Source: JBFWML01 sp050251635
GTDB lineage: Bacteria > Campylobacterota > Campylobacteria > Campylobacterales > SZUA-545
Assembly (NCBI GenBank): GCA_050251635.1
Contig: JBFWML010000053.1
Coordinates: 1-13,357, forward strand
Reading direction: 5' to 3'
Length of the DNA: 13,357 nucleotides
Below are positions 1-7,427 of the stretch, in pieces. Both the position numbers and the translations under genes were made by a program. How positions within the stretch are numbered: the stretch's first letter is position 1; the number at the start of each line of letters is the position of its first letter. The notes under the pieces were generated by a model, which did not search any database, was not told where the DNA came from, and saw nothing but the letters and a program-made list of their open reading frames with translations.

Positions 1-367
1 TAAGACCCCCCAGTTCCAGAGCAAGTTTTTCCACCTCGCGCGGCGTGCCTTTGAGGATAATCGACTCCAAACAGTTGTGGTGATCGAGGTGTACATGGGT
101 GTTGCACAAAATCGAGACCGCTTCGTTGTTGTGCTGAATGTCGATCATCTTGCTGGCCAGATCGCGCTGATGGTGGTCGTAAACCAGCGTCAGGTTGCCG
201 TACACTTCGGCGTTGTCCTCCTGCCAGCGGTCTTCGTTGATCTGTTCTCGAATGAGATCGCGCACAAACTCCGATCGGGATGAATAGCCCTTGGCGATGA
301 TTTTGTCATCGAGGGTTGATAGTAGTTTCTGGGGAAGCGACACGCTAAAGCGGATGATACCTTCCAT
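1..367 (-). CDS. nikR: NikR nickel-responsive transcriptional regulator (3' end cut by window edge)
   Basis: Nickel-sensing ribbon-helix-helix repressor; family members bind DNA when loaded with Ni(II) and control nickel uptake and nickel-enzyme genes. The visible 122 residues run from the ATG at 367 off the left edge; the family is about 135-150 aa, so only a short C-terminus is missing. Residues 1-45 form the RHH DNA-binding domain (IIRFSVSLPQKLL, then GYSSRSEFVRDLIR). From about residue 55 the ACT-like metal domain follows, with VYDHHQRDLASKMIDIQH and HVHLDHHNCLE. Likely Ni ligands are H79, H91, H93 and C99, equivalent to E. coli H76, H87, H89 and C95. Similarity to Helicobacter NikR (DHHQR, LCNTHVH, HNCLE) is strong. 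The start has AGGAG seven bases upstream. It lies 90 bp downstream of hypF on the same strand, so it could be read from the hyd operon or from its own promoter. Confidence 0.93.
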   Translation of the reverse strand, partial: MEGIIRFSVSLPQKLLSTLDDKIIAKGYSSRSEFVRDLIREQINEDRWQEDNAEVYGNLTLVYDHHQRDLASKMIDIQHNNEAVSILCNTHVHLDHHNCLESIILKGTPREVEKLALELGGL

Positions 368-408
368 ACGGGTTCTCCTGGACGTTGGGGGTTACGGGGT
401 GTTGCGCG

Positions 409-415
409 TATTATT
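409..415 (-). promoter_or_regulatory. Candidate -10 / NikR half-site upstream of nikR
   Basis: On the minus strand the 90-bp hypF-nikR gap carries TGTGAAATAATA. AATAAT (410-415) is a plausible extended -10 element for nikR, and AATAATA equals one half of the Helicobacter-type NikR operator as I recall it (TATTATT-N11-AATAATA). The second half-site is not present at the expected spacing and no convincing -35 is visible, so the call is weak. Confidence 0.2.
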
Positions 416-446
416 TCACACCGAGACGAAGAGACTCCTTAGAGAC

Positions 447-462
447 TTTGAAAATTTTCAAA
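447..462. repeat. Perfect 16-bp palindrome over the hypF stop codon
   Basis: TTTGAAAATTTTCAAA is an exact inverted repeat with no spacer; the hypF TGA (458-460) lies inside it. It is A+T-rich and not followed by a T-run in the transcribed direction, so it is not a classical intrinsic terminator. It is better read as a possible protein-binding site between hypF and nikR. Beside it are three copies of GAGAC (423-427, 431-435, 442-446). Confidence 0.4.
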
Positions 463-2665
463 CAGAATTGATATCTAAGTGGTACGAAAGTTGTCCCAAA
501 GCGATGGAGCCGTCATTGGGCGGGTAGCGTCCGGGCAGAAAAACCGTTTTTCCGGCCGCGCGAAGCTCTCTATGAAGCAGGGTGGCCAGTGTTTTGTTTT
601 GAAAGACGCCGCCGCACAGCACGATGGGCAGCTCAAGCGGCTTGGCGATCTCAGTTGCCATACGGCAGAGGGTATTCATAAAACGGCTGGCGGCTACGGC
701 GGGCGCGTCGCGCAGCAGCGGAGCGATCATCGGCCGCCAGTCGATCGCGCCCGTTTCGACCGCAAAGGGGTAGCTTTCTTTCTCGGCAGGGTCAAAAAGA
801 TGTTCCAGCCTCAGCCCGCTCTGTCCTTCGTACTCCAGCACGGGCTGGATGCCGCTGAGCGCCGCTACGCCGTCAAAAAGCCGCCCCATCGACGAAGAGA
901 GTGGCGTATTGAGCCGGCGGCTAAGCATCTGGCCCCAGCTTTGATTTTGCGGATCGTTTAAGAGCGGATGATCGATCCGGGCAGCCTGCAGCAGCGCGTA
1001 GGCAATGCGTTTTGGGTCGCGCACCGCCGCTTCGCCGCCGATCAGCCCGAAGGGCATCAAATGGGCGAGGCGCTCGAAGCCCGTGTAGTCCGCAATGAGA
1101 AATTCGCCGCCCCAAAGCGTGCCGTCGCTGCCGTAGCCCGTGCCGTCCCAAGCGATCGCCAGCACCGGGCCGCGAAGGCCATATTCCACCATGACCGCCA
1201 GCGCGTGGGCGTGGTGGTGCTGTACGGATGTGAGCGGAAGGCCGCTGGCCTTGGCCCACTGGCTTGAAGCGTAGCCCGGGTGCAGATCGCACACAATTCG
1301 TTTGGGTTCAAAACGGTAGAGCCGCTTGAAGGTGTCGATCGTGCGCTCGAAATACTCGATCGAATCGATCGTATGCAGATCGCCGATATGGGGGCTGAGC
1401 ACCGCCTGATCGTTAAAACCCAGCGCGATCGCGCTTTTTTGTTGCGCGCCCACGGCCAGCGTCGCTTCGGACAGCCTGCCCGGCAGCCTTAGGGCTTCGG
1501 GAGCGTAACCTCGCGCACGGCGGATCATCACCGTTTGCCCGGCGGCGCTTTGCAGCACGCTGTCATCGCAGGCGTTTAGAATGGGTCTGTCGTGATCGAG
1601 CGCGAGGTCGAAGACGTTGCCCAGTTTTTCTCGCAGGGATTCGTAATCGAGAATAACCGGTTCGTCGGAAAGGTTGGCACTGGTGGCCACAATGGGGCGT
1701 TTGAGTTTTTCCAGAAGAAGCGACTGGATTGGCGTCGAAGGCAGCATGACTCCGATGCGATCAATCCCCGGCGCGACCGAGGGGGCCAGCGCGTAGGCGG
1801 CGCTTTTGGCGGCCAGCACGATCGGGCGGCGGTTGCTTGTCAGTAGCGGTAACTCATCATCGGTGAGATCGGCGTGGGTTTGGAGGGTTTCCGGAGCGTC
1901 AAACAGCACGGCCAGCGGCTTGGCGGGGCGGCGTTTGCGTATTCTCAGCTGTGCGACCGCCGTTTCGTCGGTTGCGTCGCAGCAAAGATGAAAACCGCCC
2001 AACCCCTTGACGGCGACAATTTGCCCCTTTGCTAGCGCCCTGGCCGCAGTTTCCAAAGCCGCCTCTTTTTCTCCGATCAAATTGCCCGCACCGTCCTTGA
2101 GGCTCAGAACCGGACCGCACGCATGGCAGGCGATCGGCTGGGCGTGAAAGCGGCGATCGGCGGGGTTTTGATATTCTGCTTCGCAGGGCGCGCAGAGAGG
2201 AAAATCCCTCATGGAGGTTTGGGGGCGGTCATAGGGGAGGTTTTCGATAATCGTGTAGCGCGGCCCGCAGTCGGTGCAGGAGATAAAGGGGTGGCGAAAG
2301 CGGCGATCGGCGGGGTCGAAAAGCTCATTGAGGCAGTTTTTACAGGGGGCGGTATCGGGCGGGATATGGGCGGTAATCTCGCCGCCTGTGTCGCTTTGGC
2401 GGATGCGAAAGCCGGAGTCGTTTTGACGCGGACAGTCGCTAAAAACCAGCCGATCGATAACGGCCAGCGGCGGTTTTTCGGCTTGCAAACGGCGCTGGAA
2501 AGCTGCGAGCGTTTCGGGCGCGCCTTCGGCTTCGATCAGAACGCCAAAGCCGTCGTTGAGCACCCAGCCCGTCAGACCCAGTTCGCTCGCCAGCCGGAGC
2601 ACAAAGGGGCGAAACCCCACCCCCTGAACCGTTCCGGCAATTTCGTAGCGCTTGCGTTCCCGCAT
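458..2665 (-). CDS. hypF: HypF, [NiFe]-hydrogenase maturation carbamoyltransferase
   Basis: Cytoplasmic maturation factor that uses carbamoyl phosphate and ATP to carbamoylate the C-terminal Cys of HypE, the first step in making the cyanide ligands of the NiFe centre. At 735 aa it is full length. Domains in order: acylphosphatase (1-90, VQGVGFR with R19, and N37); two C-x2-C-x18-C-x2-C zinc fingers (C108/C111/C130/C133 and C158/C161/C180/C183); YrdC-like nucleotide-binding domain (about 200-390, KGLGGFHL, KRRPAKPLAVL); and Kae1-like carbamoyltransferase domain (about 400-735, HHHAHA at 483-488, DGTGYGSDG, GGVFQN at 685-690, PPNDG at 715-719). All key motifs are intact. The ATG overlaps the hydE TAA by one base (TAATG) with no clear Shine-Dalgarno sequence, so translation is probably coupled to hydE. 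It is the last gene of the hyd operon and presumably serves both hydrogenases in the window. Confidence 0.96.
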   Translation of the reverse strand: MRERKRYEIAGTVQGVGFRPFVLRLASELGLTGWVLNDGFGVLIEAEGAPETLAAFQRRLQAEKPPLAVIDRLVFSDCPRQNDSGFRIRQSDTGGEITAHIPPDTAPCKNCLNELFDPADRRFRHPFISCTDCGPRYTIIENLPYDRPQTSMRDFPLCAPCEAEYQNPADRRFHAQPIACHACGPVLSLKDGAGNLIGEKEAALETAARALAKGQIVAVKGLGGFHLCCDATDETAVAQLRIRKRRPAKPLAVLFDAPETLQTHADLTDDELPLLTSNRRPIVLAAKSAAYALAPSVAPGIDRIGVMLPSTPIQSLLLEKLKRPIVATSANLSDEPVILDYESLREKLGNVFDLALDHDRPILNACDDSVLQSAAGQTVMIRRARGYAPEALRLPGRLSEATLAVGAQQKSAIALGFNDQAVLSPHIGDLHTIDSIEYFERTIDTFKRLYRFEPKRIVCDLHPGYASSQWAKASGLPLTSVQHHHAHALAVMVEYGLRGPVLAIAWDGTGYGSDGTLWGGEFLIADYTGFERLAHLMPFGLIGGEAAVRDPKRIAYALLQAARIDHPLLNDPQNQSWGQMLSRRLNTPLSSSMGRLFDGVAALSGIQPVLEYEGQSGLRLEHLFDPAEKESYPFAVETGAIDWRPMIAPLLRDAPAVAASRFMNTLCRMATEIAKPLELPIVLCGGVFQNKTLATLLHRELRAAGKTVFLPGRYPPNDGSIALGQLSYHLDINSV
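2146..2316. repeat. 21-bp direct repeat in the two hypF zinc fingers
   Basis: The same 21 bases (gaaagcggcgatcggcgggg plus t) occur at 2146-2166 and 2296-2316, exactly 150 bp apart. They encode the shared PADRRF element of the two HypF zinc fingers, which are themselves 50 residues apart. The repeat is therefore a codon-level echo of the family's internal zinc-finger duplication rather than a mobile or regulatory repeat. Confidence 0.75.
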
Positions 2666-4467
2666 TAAAGATAGAGCGCGCCGAATGCCTGATTGGCACC
2701 CTGAACGGGCAGCTCCCGGTTATAGCAGAGCTTGAAGAAGCGGGCAAAGTGGTCGTGCAGCTTTTGGGCCACGATGGGCGAAGCGCAGAGGTCGCCGCTT
2801 ACGGCAATCACCGGCGTGCTAAGACCCGTGCGCAGTTCGCCCAGCTGCATCACCGCAAGGTCGGCAAAGGATTCAAAAAGCGAAGGAATCAGTACCGACA
2901 TTGGCACATCGGCCATGCGGAAGCTTAAGATTGTCCGCGCGCTCCAGCGCCAGTCGATCTGCCGATCGGCGCCCAGTTTAAAGTCGATCTTGACGCCGCC
3001 CTTGCACCCTTCGCCATAGGTGGGTGCGAGCAGCGCGTGGGTGAGCAAGGTTTCGTTTGCCGCCTCAAGGCCGCATAAAAGCCCCAGCAGGGCAAAAAAC
3101 GAGCGGGGCGCCGGGCCGAAACGGGTTGCTTCGATCCCTTCGATAAGGCCCGGAAACTTCTTGCGGACGTTGCTTAGCAGCACGGGTGCGCTTTCGTCCA
3201 TGCCGCTCAGTGCCGCCACGACCTCGACGCCGGTTTGGGGCAGGGGCGCGAAGCCCGCCGTGCGTTTAAAGCCGGTTTTGGGATCGTAAACGGCGATGCC
3301 GCTTTGGGGGTCATCCCAGCTCAGATGGGCTGCGACCGCCTTTTGATCGTGCAGTCCGTGCTCAAGCAAAACCGAAAGCGCCGCCGCCTCCAAGGAGCCG
3401 ATCGAAACGGTGTTGGGGTGGGAGGCGTTGTTGTTTGGGCCCACCTGCTTGAGTTGCGAAACGGGATGGGCGGGCAGCCGATCGGCGCGGTCGATCAGGA
3501 CGGCATCGTTATCCCAAAGGGCACCGACTAAGCCGCACAGTCCCAGTGCCGGGCTTTTGGGCGCTACAAACCGTTTGGGTAAAAGCGCCGCGCCGCCTTG
3601 CAGGAGGGCAAAACCCTGGGGGAGTTCGGCGATCAGAAGGGGGGCAAGATCGCTAGCGCCGCCCGTGTAAGAAAAATCCGCCCGATCGGTTGCCGGCAGG
3701 GCATAAACCGCGTCCAGTCCGGTCTCCTGAAGGGCTCTGCACAAAAGCAGGGTGGGCACATCAAAGGGCAGCTGTAACCGCGCGGCACCGAAAAAAGGCG
3801 CTTCGATCATGGGGCAGGGCAACTCTAAGGCCGGTTTTTCCACCGCCGAAAGACGCAGAAAGGCGCTTTGCGAAAGCTGCCACGCTTCCAATAGGCGCGT
3901 GTGGGCCACCAGAACCAAGGGCGGCCGATCGCTTATACTCTGGGCGCTGAGGGCAAGAACGCCGCGGGAGGTTTGGAAATGAAGGGTGCGGCCCGACTGC
4001 AGATATTGGGCCATTTGGCTAAAGAGGGTTTCACAGTTTTGGGGCGTGAACCCGGTGACGATGCCCTCAAGCTGAAGGCTGGCCGATTCGATCGGTTGCA
4101 CGCCGCTTTCGTCGCAGCCTAGAAACAGGTTGAAATAGCCGGGGTTTTGCCGATCGAGCAGTTTTTGCGCGGTTTGCGGCAGCACGAACAGCCCTTCGGG
4201 CATGAGCCGGGGCGCAAGGGCGCGGGCGTTTTCGGGTACGCTTTGCAGCGGTGAGGCTTCCCCTAAAAAAAGCGAGTGGGGCAGACGCAGTTGCAGATCG
4301 TCGGCAAAACGCGTCAGCGCGGCTTCGTCGCCCTGCGCGTCGATAATCATGGCGGTTTCGGTGCGCAAAACCCGCCCCTGAGCGCCGCTGTTTTTTAAAA
4401 GGTCTTCAATCCAGTGGGCAAAATAATCGGCACGGTTGTGCCACAAAATCTGATAGCAAAGGTTCAA
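2665..4467 (-). CDS. hydE: HydE-type hydrogenase accessory protein, degenerate HypF relative
   Basis: A 600-aa soluble protein in the position of Wolinella/Helicobacter hydE, a gene known there to be needed for hydrogenase formation but without an assigned reaction. In the sequence it reads as a divergent HypF. Residues 1-70 follow the acylphosphatase fold pattern but lack the VGFR loop. Residues 103-122 (LLDR...LGCDESG) mirror the HypF zinc-finger stretch at 115-134 but keep one Cys. Residues 504-600 align nearly gap-free with HypF 641-735 from a shared IDWR onward, with GGVFQN replaced by GDLCAS and PPNDG...ALGQ by PVQGANQAFGA. Catalysis like HypF's is therefore doubtful; a scaffold or regulatory role is inferred. 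The start is TTG at 4467, preceded by AAGGA six bases upstream and overlapping the hydD stop (TTGA). No signal peptide or membrane segment is seen. The hydE name rests on synteny and length. Confidence 0.72.
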   Translation of the reverse strand: MNLCYQILWHNRADYFAHWIEDLLKNSGAQGRVLRTETAMIIDAQGDEAALTRFADDLQLRLPHSLFLGEASPLQSVPENARALAPRLMPEGLFVLPQTAQKLLDRQNPGYFNLFLGCDESGVQPIESASLQLEGIVTGFTPQNCETLFSQMAQYLQSGRTLHFQTSRGVLALSAQSISDRPPLVLVAHTRLLEAWQLSQSAFLRLSAVEKPALELPCPMIEAPFFGAARLQLPFDVPTLLLCRALQETGLDAVYALPATDRADFSYTGGASDLAPLLIAELPQGFALLQGGAALLPKRFVAPKSPALGLCGLVGALWDNDAVLIDRADRLPAHPVSQLKQVGPNNNASHPNTVSIGSLEAAALSVLLEHGLHDQKAVAAHLSWDDPQSGIAVYDPKTGFKRTAGFAPLPQTGVEVVAALSGMDESAPVLLSNVRKKFPGLIEGIEATRFGPAPRSFFALLGLLCGLEAANETLLTHALLAPTYGEGCKGGVKIDFKLGADRQIDWRWSARTILSFRMADVPMSVLIPSLFESFADLAVMQLGELRTGLSTPVIAVSGDLCASPIVAQKLHDHFARFFKLCYNRELPVQGANQAFGALYL

Positions 4468-5015
4468 ACCGGTTCCTTCATGGCCGAGGGGTTGGAGATG
4501 GACTGAACAATCTCTTCTAGGGAAGTGTGCCCGATCTTTTCTGATTGGTGTCCGAGGGTTTGAAGCTGCTTGAGTGCGGCGTTAATGAAGGCGTCGAAAT
4601 GCTTTTCGATTGTGGGGCTTAGGCCGATCTCCACGCTTTCGATGTCCTCGGGAACAATACCGATCACTGTCACTTCGGCGCTTTTGTCCAGAAACTCACA
4701 AATCTCCATCATCTGCACCACTTCAACCTCGTGGGCGGTTTTGCGGTATTCGCCCAGATCCAAAAGCGCCTTTTTGGGCAGCACGTAAACGCTGCCGGGG
4801 GCATCTTCGATGGAAACGGTGTCGAGGATAAGGATTTGGTCGTACTCCTGAACGTAGGGCATCAGTTTAAAGCCCAGCGTTGCGCCGTCCATGAGTTCCA
4901 CGGCGGGGGTGAAGCGGTAGTTTTTTTCCAGATACAAGGCGGCAAGGCAGCCGACCCCTTCATCGCGGAAGAGGGCGTTGCCGATGCCGATAACAATGGT
5001 TTTTTGCGCGCTCAA
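4464..5015 (-). CDS. hydD: HydD, [NiFe]-hydrogenase maturation endopeptidase
   Basis: Nickel-dependent protease of the HybD/HyaD/HupD family that removes the C-terminal tail of the large subunit after nickel insertion, closing the active site. At 183 aa it is slightly longer than usual, with a C-terminal extension of about 25 residues after the core. The N-terminal VIGIGNALFRDEGVG motif is intact. Expected Ni-sensing ligands are E19 (DEG), D65 (LILDTV) and H95 (TAHEVEV), matching E16, D62 and H93 of E. coli HybD. Its substrate is presumably HydB, whose 20-residue tail is present upstream. The start is TTG at 5015: it overlaps the hydC stop as TTGA, an in-frame stop lies 24 bp upstream, and no ATG or GTG lies between. 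There is little Shine-Dalgarno sequence, so coupling to hydC is likely. Confidence 0.93.
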   Translation of the reverse strand: MSAQKTIVIGIGNALFRDEGVGCLAALYLEKNYRFTPAVELMDGATLGFKLMPYVQEYDQILILDTVSIEDAPGSVYVLPKKALLDLGEYRKTAHEVEVVQMMEICEFLDKSAEVTVIGIVPEDIESVEIGLSPTIEKHFDAFINAALKQLQTLGHQSEKIGHTSLEEIVQSISNPSAMKEPV

Positions 5016-5713
5016 GCTTTGGGCCGCACAAACTTCTCACCGCCGAAGACGATGTTGATATCCCCTTCGCGCCAGAAAATGGTACGCCAAATCTGGTAGT
5101 AGATGTGCAGCATCGCCCAGCCCATAATGCCGTACATCAAGGCATGGTGCGCCACGCGCACACCGATCTTGCCGCCAAAAACCCACAGCGTCCAGTCGGT
5201 TGCCGCGTGCAGAACCCACGGCCACCAGCTGCCGATTGCGCTGTGTCCGCTGCCAAAACCGTGTACATAAAGCTGCAGACCCGTAAAGAGCATCAACGCC
5301 AGCAGAATATGCAAAATGGCGAAGTTGACCGTGTTGAAGCTGTCGCTATGGCGGGTGTCGAACTCTTTGGGGTTGCGGTTGAGCGTAAAGAGGTTGCGAA
5401 GCACCTGCGCGTATTCGACCAGATTGGCCCGGTTGGGGATCAGCTTCTTGTAGGGCTTGTCAAAACGGCTAAAGAAGTAGAGGTAAACAACCCAGATGGA
5501 GAGCACGTCCAGCAAAATCGCGCCGATAAAATGCACCCAGCGGTTCCAGGCCATCACAAAGGTCTCCGCCGCGGGGGCGGAGATTTGGGCTTGGTAGTAG
5601 GGGTAGGCGATGTAGTAGCCCGTAATCACGCAGGCCACGACGCTAATGACCGTCAGCCAGTGGATGATCCGCATGGCGGGAGTCATCCGTTTTACGCGGA
5701 TTCGCTCAGACAT
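5012..5713 (-). CDS. hydC: HydC, membrane cytochrome b subunit of uptake hydrogenase
   Basis: Di-haem cytochrome b that anchors the HydAB dimer to the cytoplasmic membrane and passes electrons from the HydA FeS chain to the quinone pool. The 233-aa protein shows four hydrophobic segments: about 14-36, 61-81, 130-150 and 188-208. Likely haem-b ligands are H18, H61, H189 and H203; the 14-residue spacing of the last pair matches the Wolinella HydC ligands as I recall them. The chosen start is the ATG at 5713 (MSERIRVKRMTPAMR), with AGGAG six to seven bases upstream. A longer frame extending to 5797 lies wholly inside hydB and is rejected. The gene overlaps hydB by 8 bp and hydD by 4 bp. Confidence 0.94.
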   Translation of the reverse strand: MSERIRVKRMTPAMRIIHWLTVISVVACVITGYYIAYPYYQAQISAPAAETFVMAWNRWVHFIGAILLDVLSIWVVYLYFFSRFDKPYKKLIPNRANLVEYAQVLRNLFTLNRNPKEFDTRHSDSFNTVNFAILHILLALMLFTGLQLYVHGFGSGHSAIGSWWPWVLHAATDWTLWVFGGKIGVRVAHHALMYGIMGWAMLHIYYQIWRTIFWREGDINIVFGGEKFVRPKA

Positions 5714-7427
5714 CGCAGGCTCCTGAGACTTTATACTCGGCCAAGGTGCGCCCCTTGGTATCGACAATGTGAATCGCGCAGGCGATGCACGGGTCAAAAC
5801 TGTGGATCGTGCGCAGAATTTCCAGCGGCTGCTTGGGATCGGCCAGTTTTACGCCGATCAGCGCCTGTTCGTAGGGGCCGCGATCTTTCTTGTGGCTCTT
5901 GGGCGCGGCGTTCCAGGTGGAGGGCACGACGATTTGGTAGTTTTGCACCTTGCCGTCTTTAACCTTCACCCAGTGGCCCAATGCGCCGCGGGGCGCTTCG
6001 GCCATGCCGAAACCTTGAGCCTCTTTGGAAACGGTATCAAAGTCGAACTTGCGCCAGGTTTCCTGATCGCCCGCAGCGACGTTGGCGGCCAGCTCGTCGC
6101 ACCAGCCCAGCATCATATCGCCCATCATTTCCGTTTCGATGGCGCGGGCGGCGGTGCGGCCGATGGTGGAGAAGAGCACCTTCACCGGCAGGTTGCCGCG
6201 CTTTAAGAAGTCGGTGACGTATTTTGTGATCAGCGGGTCTTTTTTGGCAACGCCGATGACCATGCGCGCCAAGGGGCCTACTTCCATGGGGCGGTTTTCG
6301 TACAGCGGCGTTTTGATCCAGCTGTATTTGCCTTCGGTTTTGAGGTACGCGTAACCGTCTTCGCCCTGACGGTAGCCGGTGTAGTCCGGTTCGGTCCGGC
6401 CCTCGAAGGGGTGCAGGTTATCGGCACCCTTGTACCATGCGTGGGTAGCGTCTTCGGTGACCTTGGCCTGATCGACTTCGAATACCTTGGAGATGTCAAA
6501 GTCGTACACTACGCCCGAGGGGAAGAGCTTTTTGCTCTGATAAAAGGGCGTGTCGTCCAGACGGAAATCGCCGTAGGAGATGTAGTTGCCAACCCCCTTG
6601 CCGATACCCGCCAGCGCTTCGTCGGCATACACGGTGCCCGCCATCAGTACGTCGGGAATGTAGGCGTTTTTAACGAAATTGAGCGCCTTGTTCAGAATGG
6701 ACTTAAACTCCGCAATACGCGCGGGGTTGATCACATCCTGCACACAGGTGACGCCGCCGACGACGATCGACTGCGGGTGCGGGCTTTTGCCGCCGAAAAT
6801 CGCGTGCATCTTGGAGATGTCGCGCTGGATGTCGAGCGCATCGAGGTAGTGCGATGCGGCGACGAGGTTTTGTTCGGGAGAAAGCTTGTAGCTCTTGTTG
6901 CCCCAGTAGGCGTTGGCGAAGGGTCCGAGGCGGCCTTGCTTAACGAACTTTGTCAGCCGCTCGGCGACCTGCTGGTAGTGGCCCGCGCCTGCGTTGTAGG
7001 GGGTGTTAGACCACTTCAGCGCTTCGGCGGCCGCTTTTTTCGGATCGGCCTTGAGCGCGCTGGTAATATCCACCCAGTCCAGTCCGTGCAGGTGGTAAAA
7101 ATGCACGGGGTGATCGTGCATATACAAAGCGCCCTGAATCAGGTTGCGCACAATCCGCGCGTTTTTGGGGATATTGATACCAAAGGCGTGTTCGACCGCT
7201 TCGATCGAGCGCTGATAGTGCGTTCCGGTGCAGACGCCGCAGATACGCATGGTCAGCAGGCCGCAGTCGCGCGGATCGCGGTCTTTGAGGATGGTTTCGA
7301 TGCCGCGGAACATCGTCCCGGCGCTGTAGGCTTCGGTGATGACGTTGTTCTCGTCCAGAATCGCTTCGATGCGCAGGTGCCCTTCGATGCGGGTAATCGG
7401 GTCAACGATAATATGTTTTTTTGTCAT
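5706..7427 (-). CDS. hydB: HydB, large (NiFe catalytic) subunit of uptake hydrogenase
   Basis: Catalytic subunit that splits H2 at the NiFe(CN)2CO centre; it works in the periplasm and is co-exported with HydA through the Tat pathway. The 573 aa are typical for membrane-bound group 1 enzymes. The N-terminal RIEGHLRIE and the first ligand motif RICGVCTGTH (C63, C66) are present. The second ligand motif is DPCIACAIH (C547, C550, H553). Residues 554-573 form a 20-residue tail expected to be cleaved after H553 by HydD. No Sec or Tat signal is present, as expected for a hitchhiking subunit. The ATG at 7427 overlaps the hydA TGA by 4 bp, and GGGAG lies seven bases upstream. No selenocysteine codon or missing ligand is seen. 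Confidence 0.97.
   Translation of the reverse strand: MTKKHIIVDPITRIEGHLRIEAILDENNVITEAYSAGTMFRGIETILKDRDPRDCGLLTMRICGVCTGTHYQRSIEAVEHAFGINIPKNARIVRNLIQGALYMHDHPVHFYHLHGLDWVDITSALKADPKKAAAEALKWSNTPYNAGAGHYQQVAERLTKFVKQGRLGPFANAYWGNKSYKLSPEQNLVAASHYLDALDIQRDISKMHAIFGGKSPHPQSIVVGGVTCVQDVINPARIAEFKSILNKALNFVKNAYIPDVLMAGTVYADEALAGIGKGVGNYISYGDFRLDDTPFYQSKKLFPSGVVYDFDISKVFEVDQAKVTEDATHAWYKGADNLHPFEGRTEPDYTGYRQGEDGYAYLKTEGKYSWIKTPLYENRPMEVGPLARMVIGVAKKDPLITKYVTDFLKRGNLPVKVLFSTIGRTAARAIETEMMGDMMLGWCDELAANVAAGDQETWRKFDFDTVSKEAQGFGMAEAPRGALGHWVKVKDGKVQNYQIVVPSTWNAAPKSHKKDRGPYEQALIGVKLADPKQPLEILRTIHSFDPCIACAIHIVDTKGRTLAEYKVSGACDV

Noticed and set aside
409..440. Full Helicobacter-type NikR operator upstream of nikR
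   Set aside because: Only one half-site is present; the partner half is absent at the expected 11-bp spacing.
5714..5797. Extended N-terminus for hydC
   Set aside because: The added 28 residues lie within hydB, and the ATG at 5713 has a good ribosome site and matches family length.
5105..5962. Plus-strand open frame of 285 codons antisense to hydC/hydB
   Set aside because: Crosses the hydC-hydB junction on the opposite strand and encodes no recognisable protein features.
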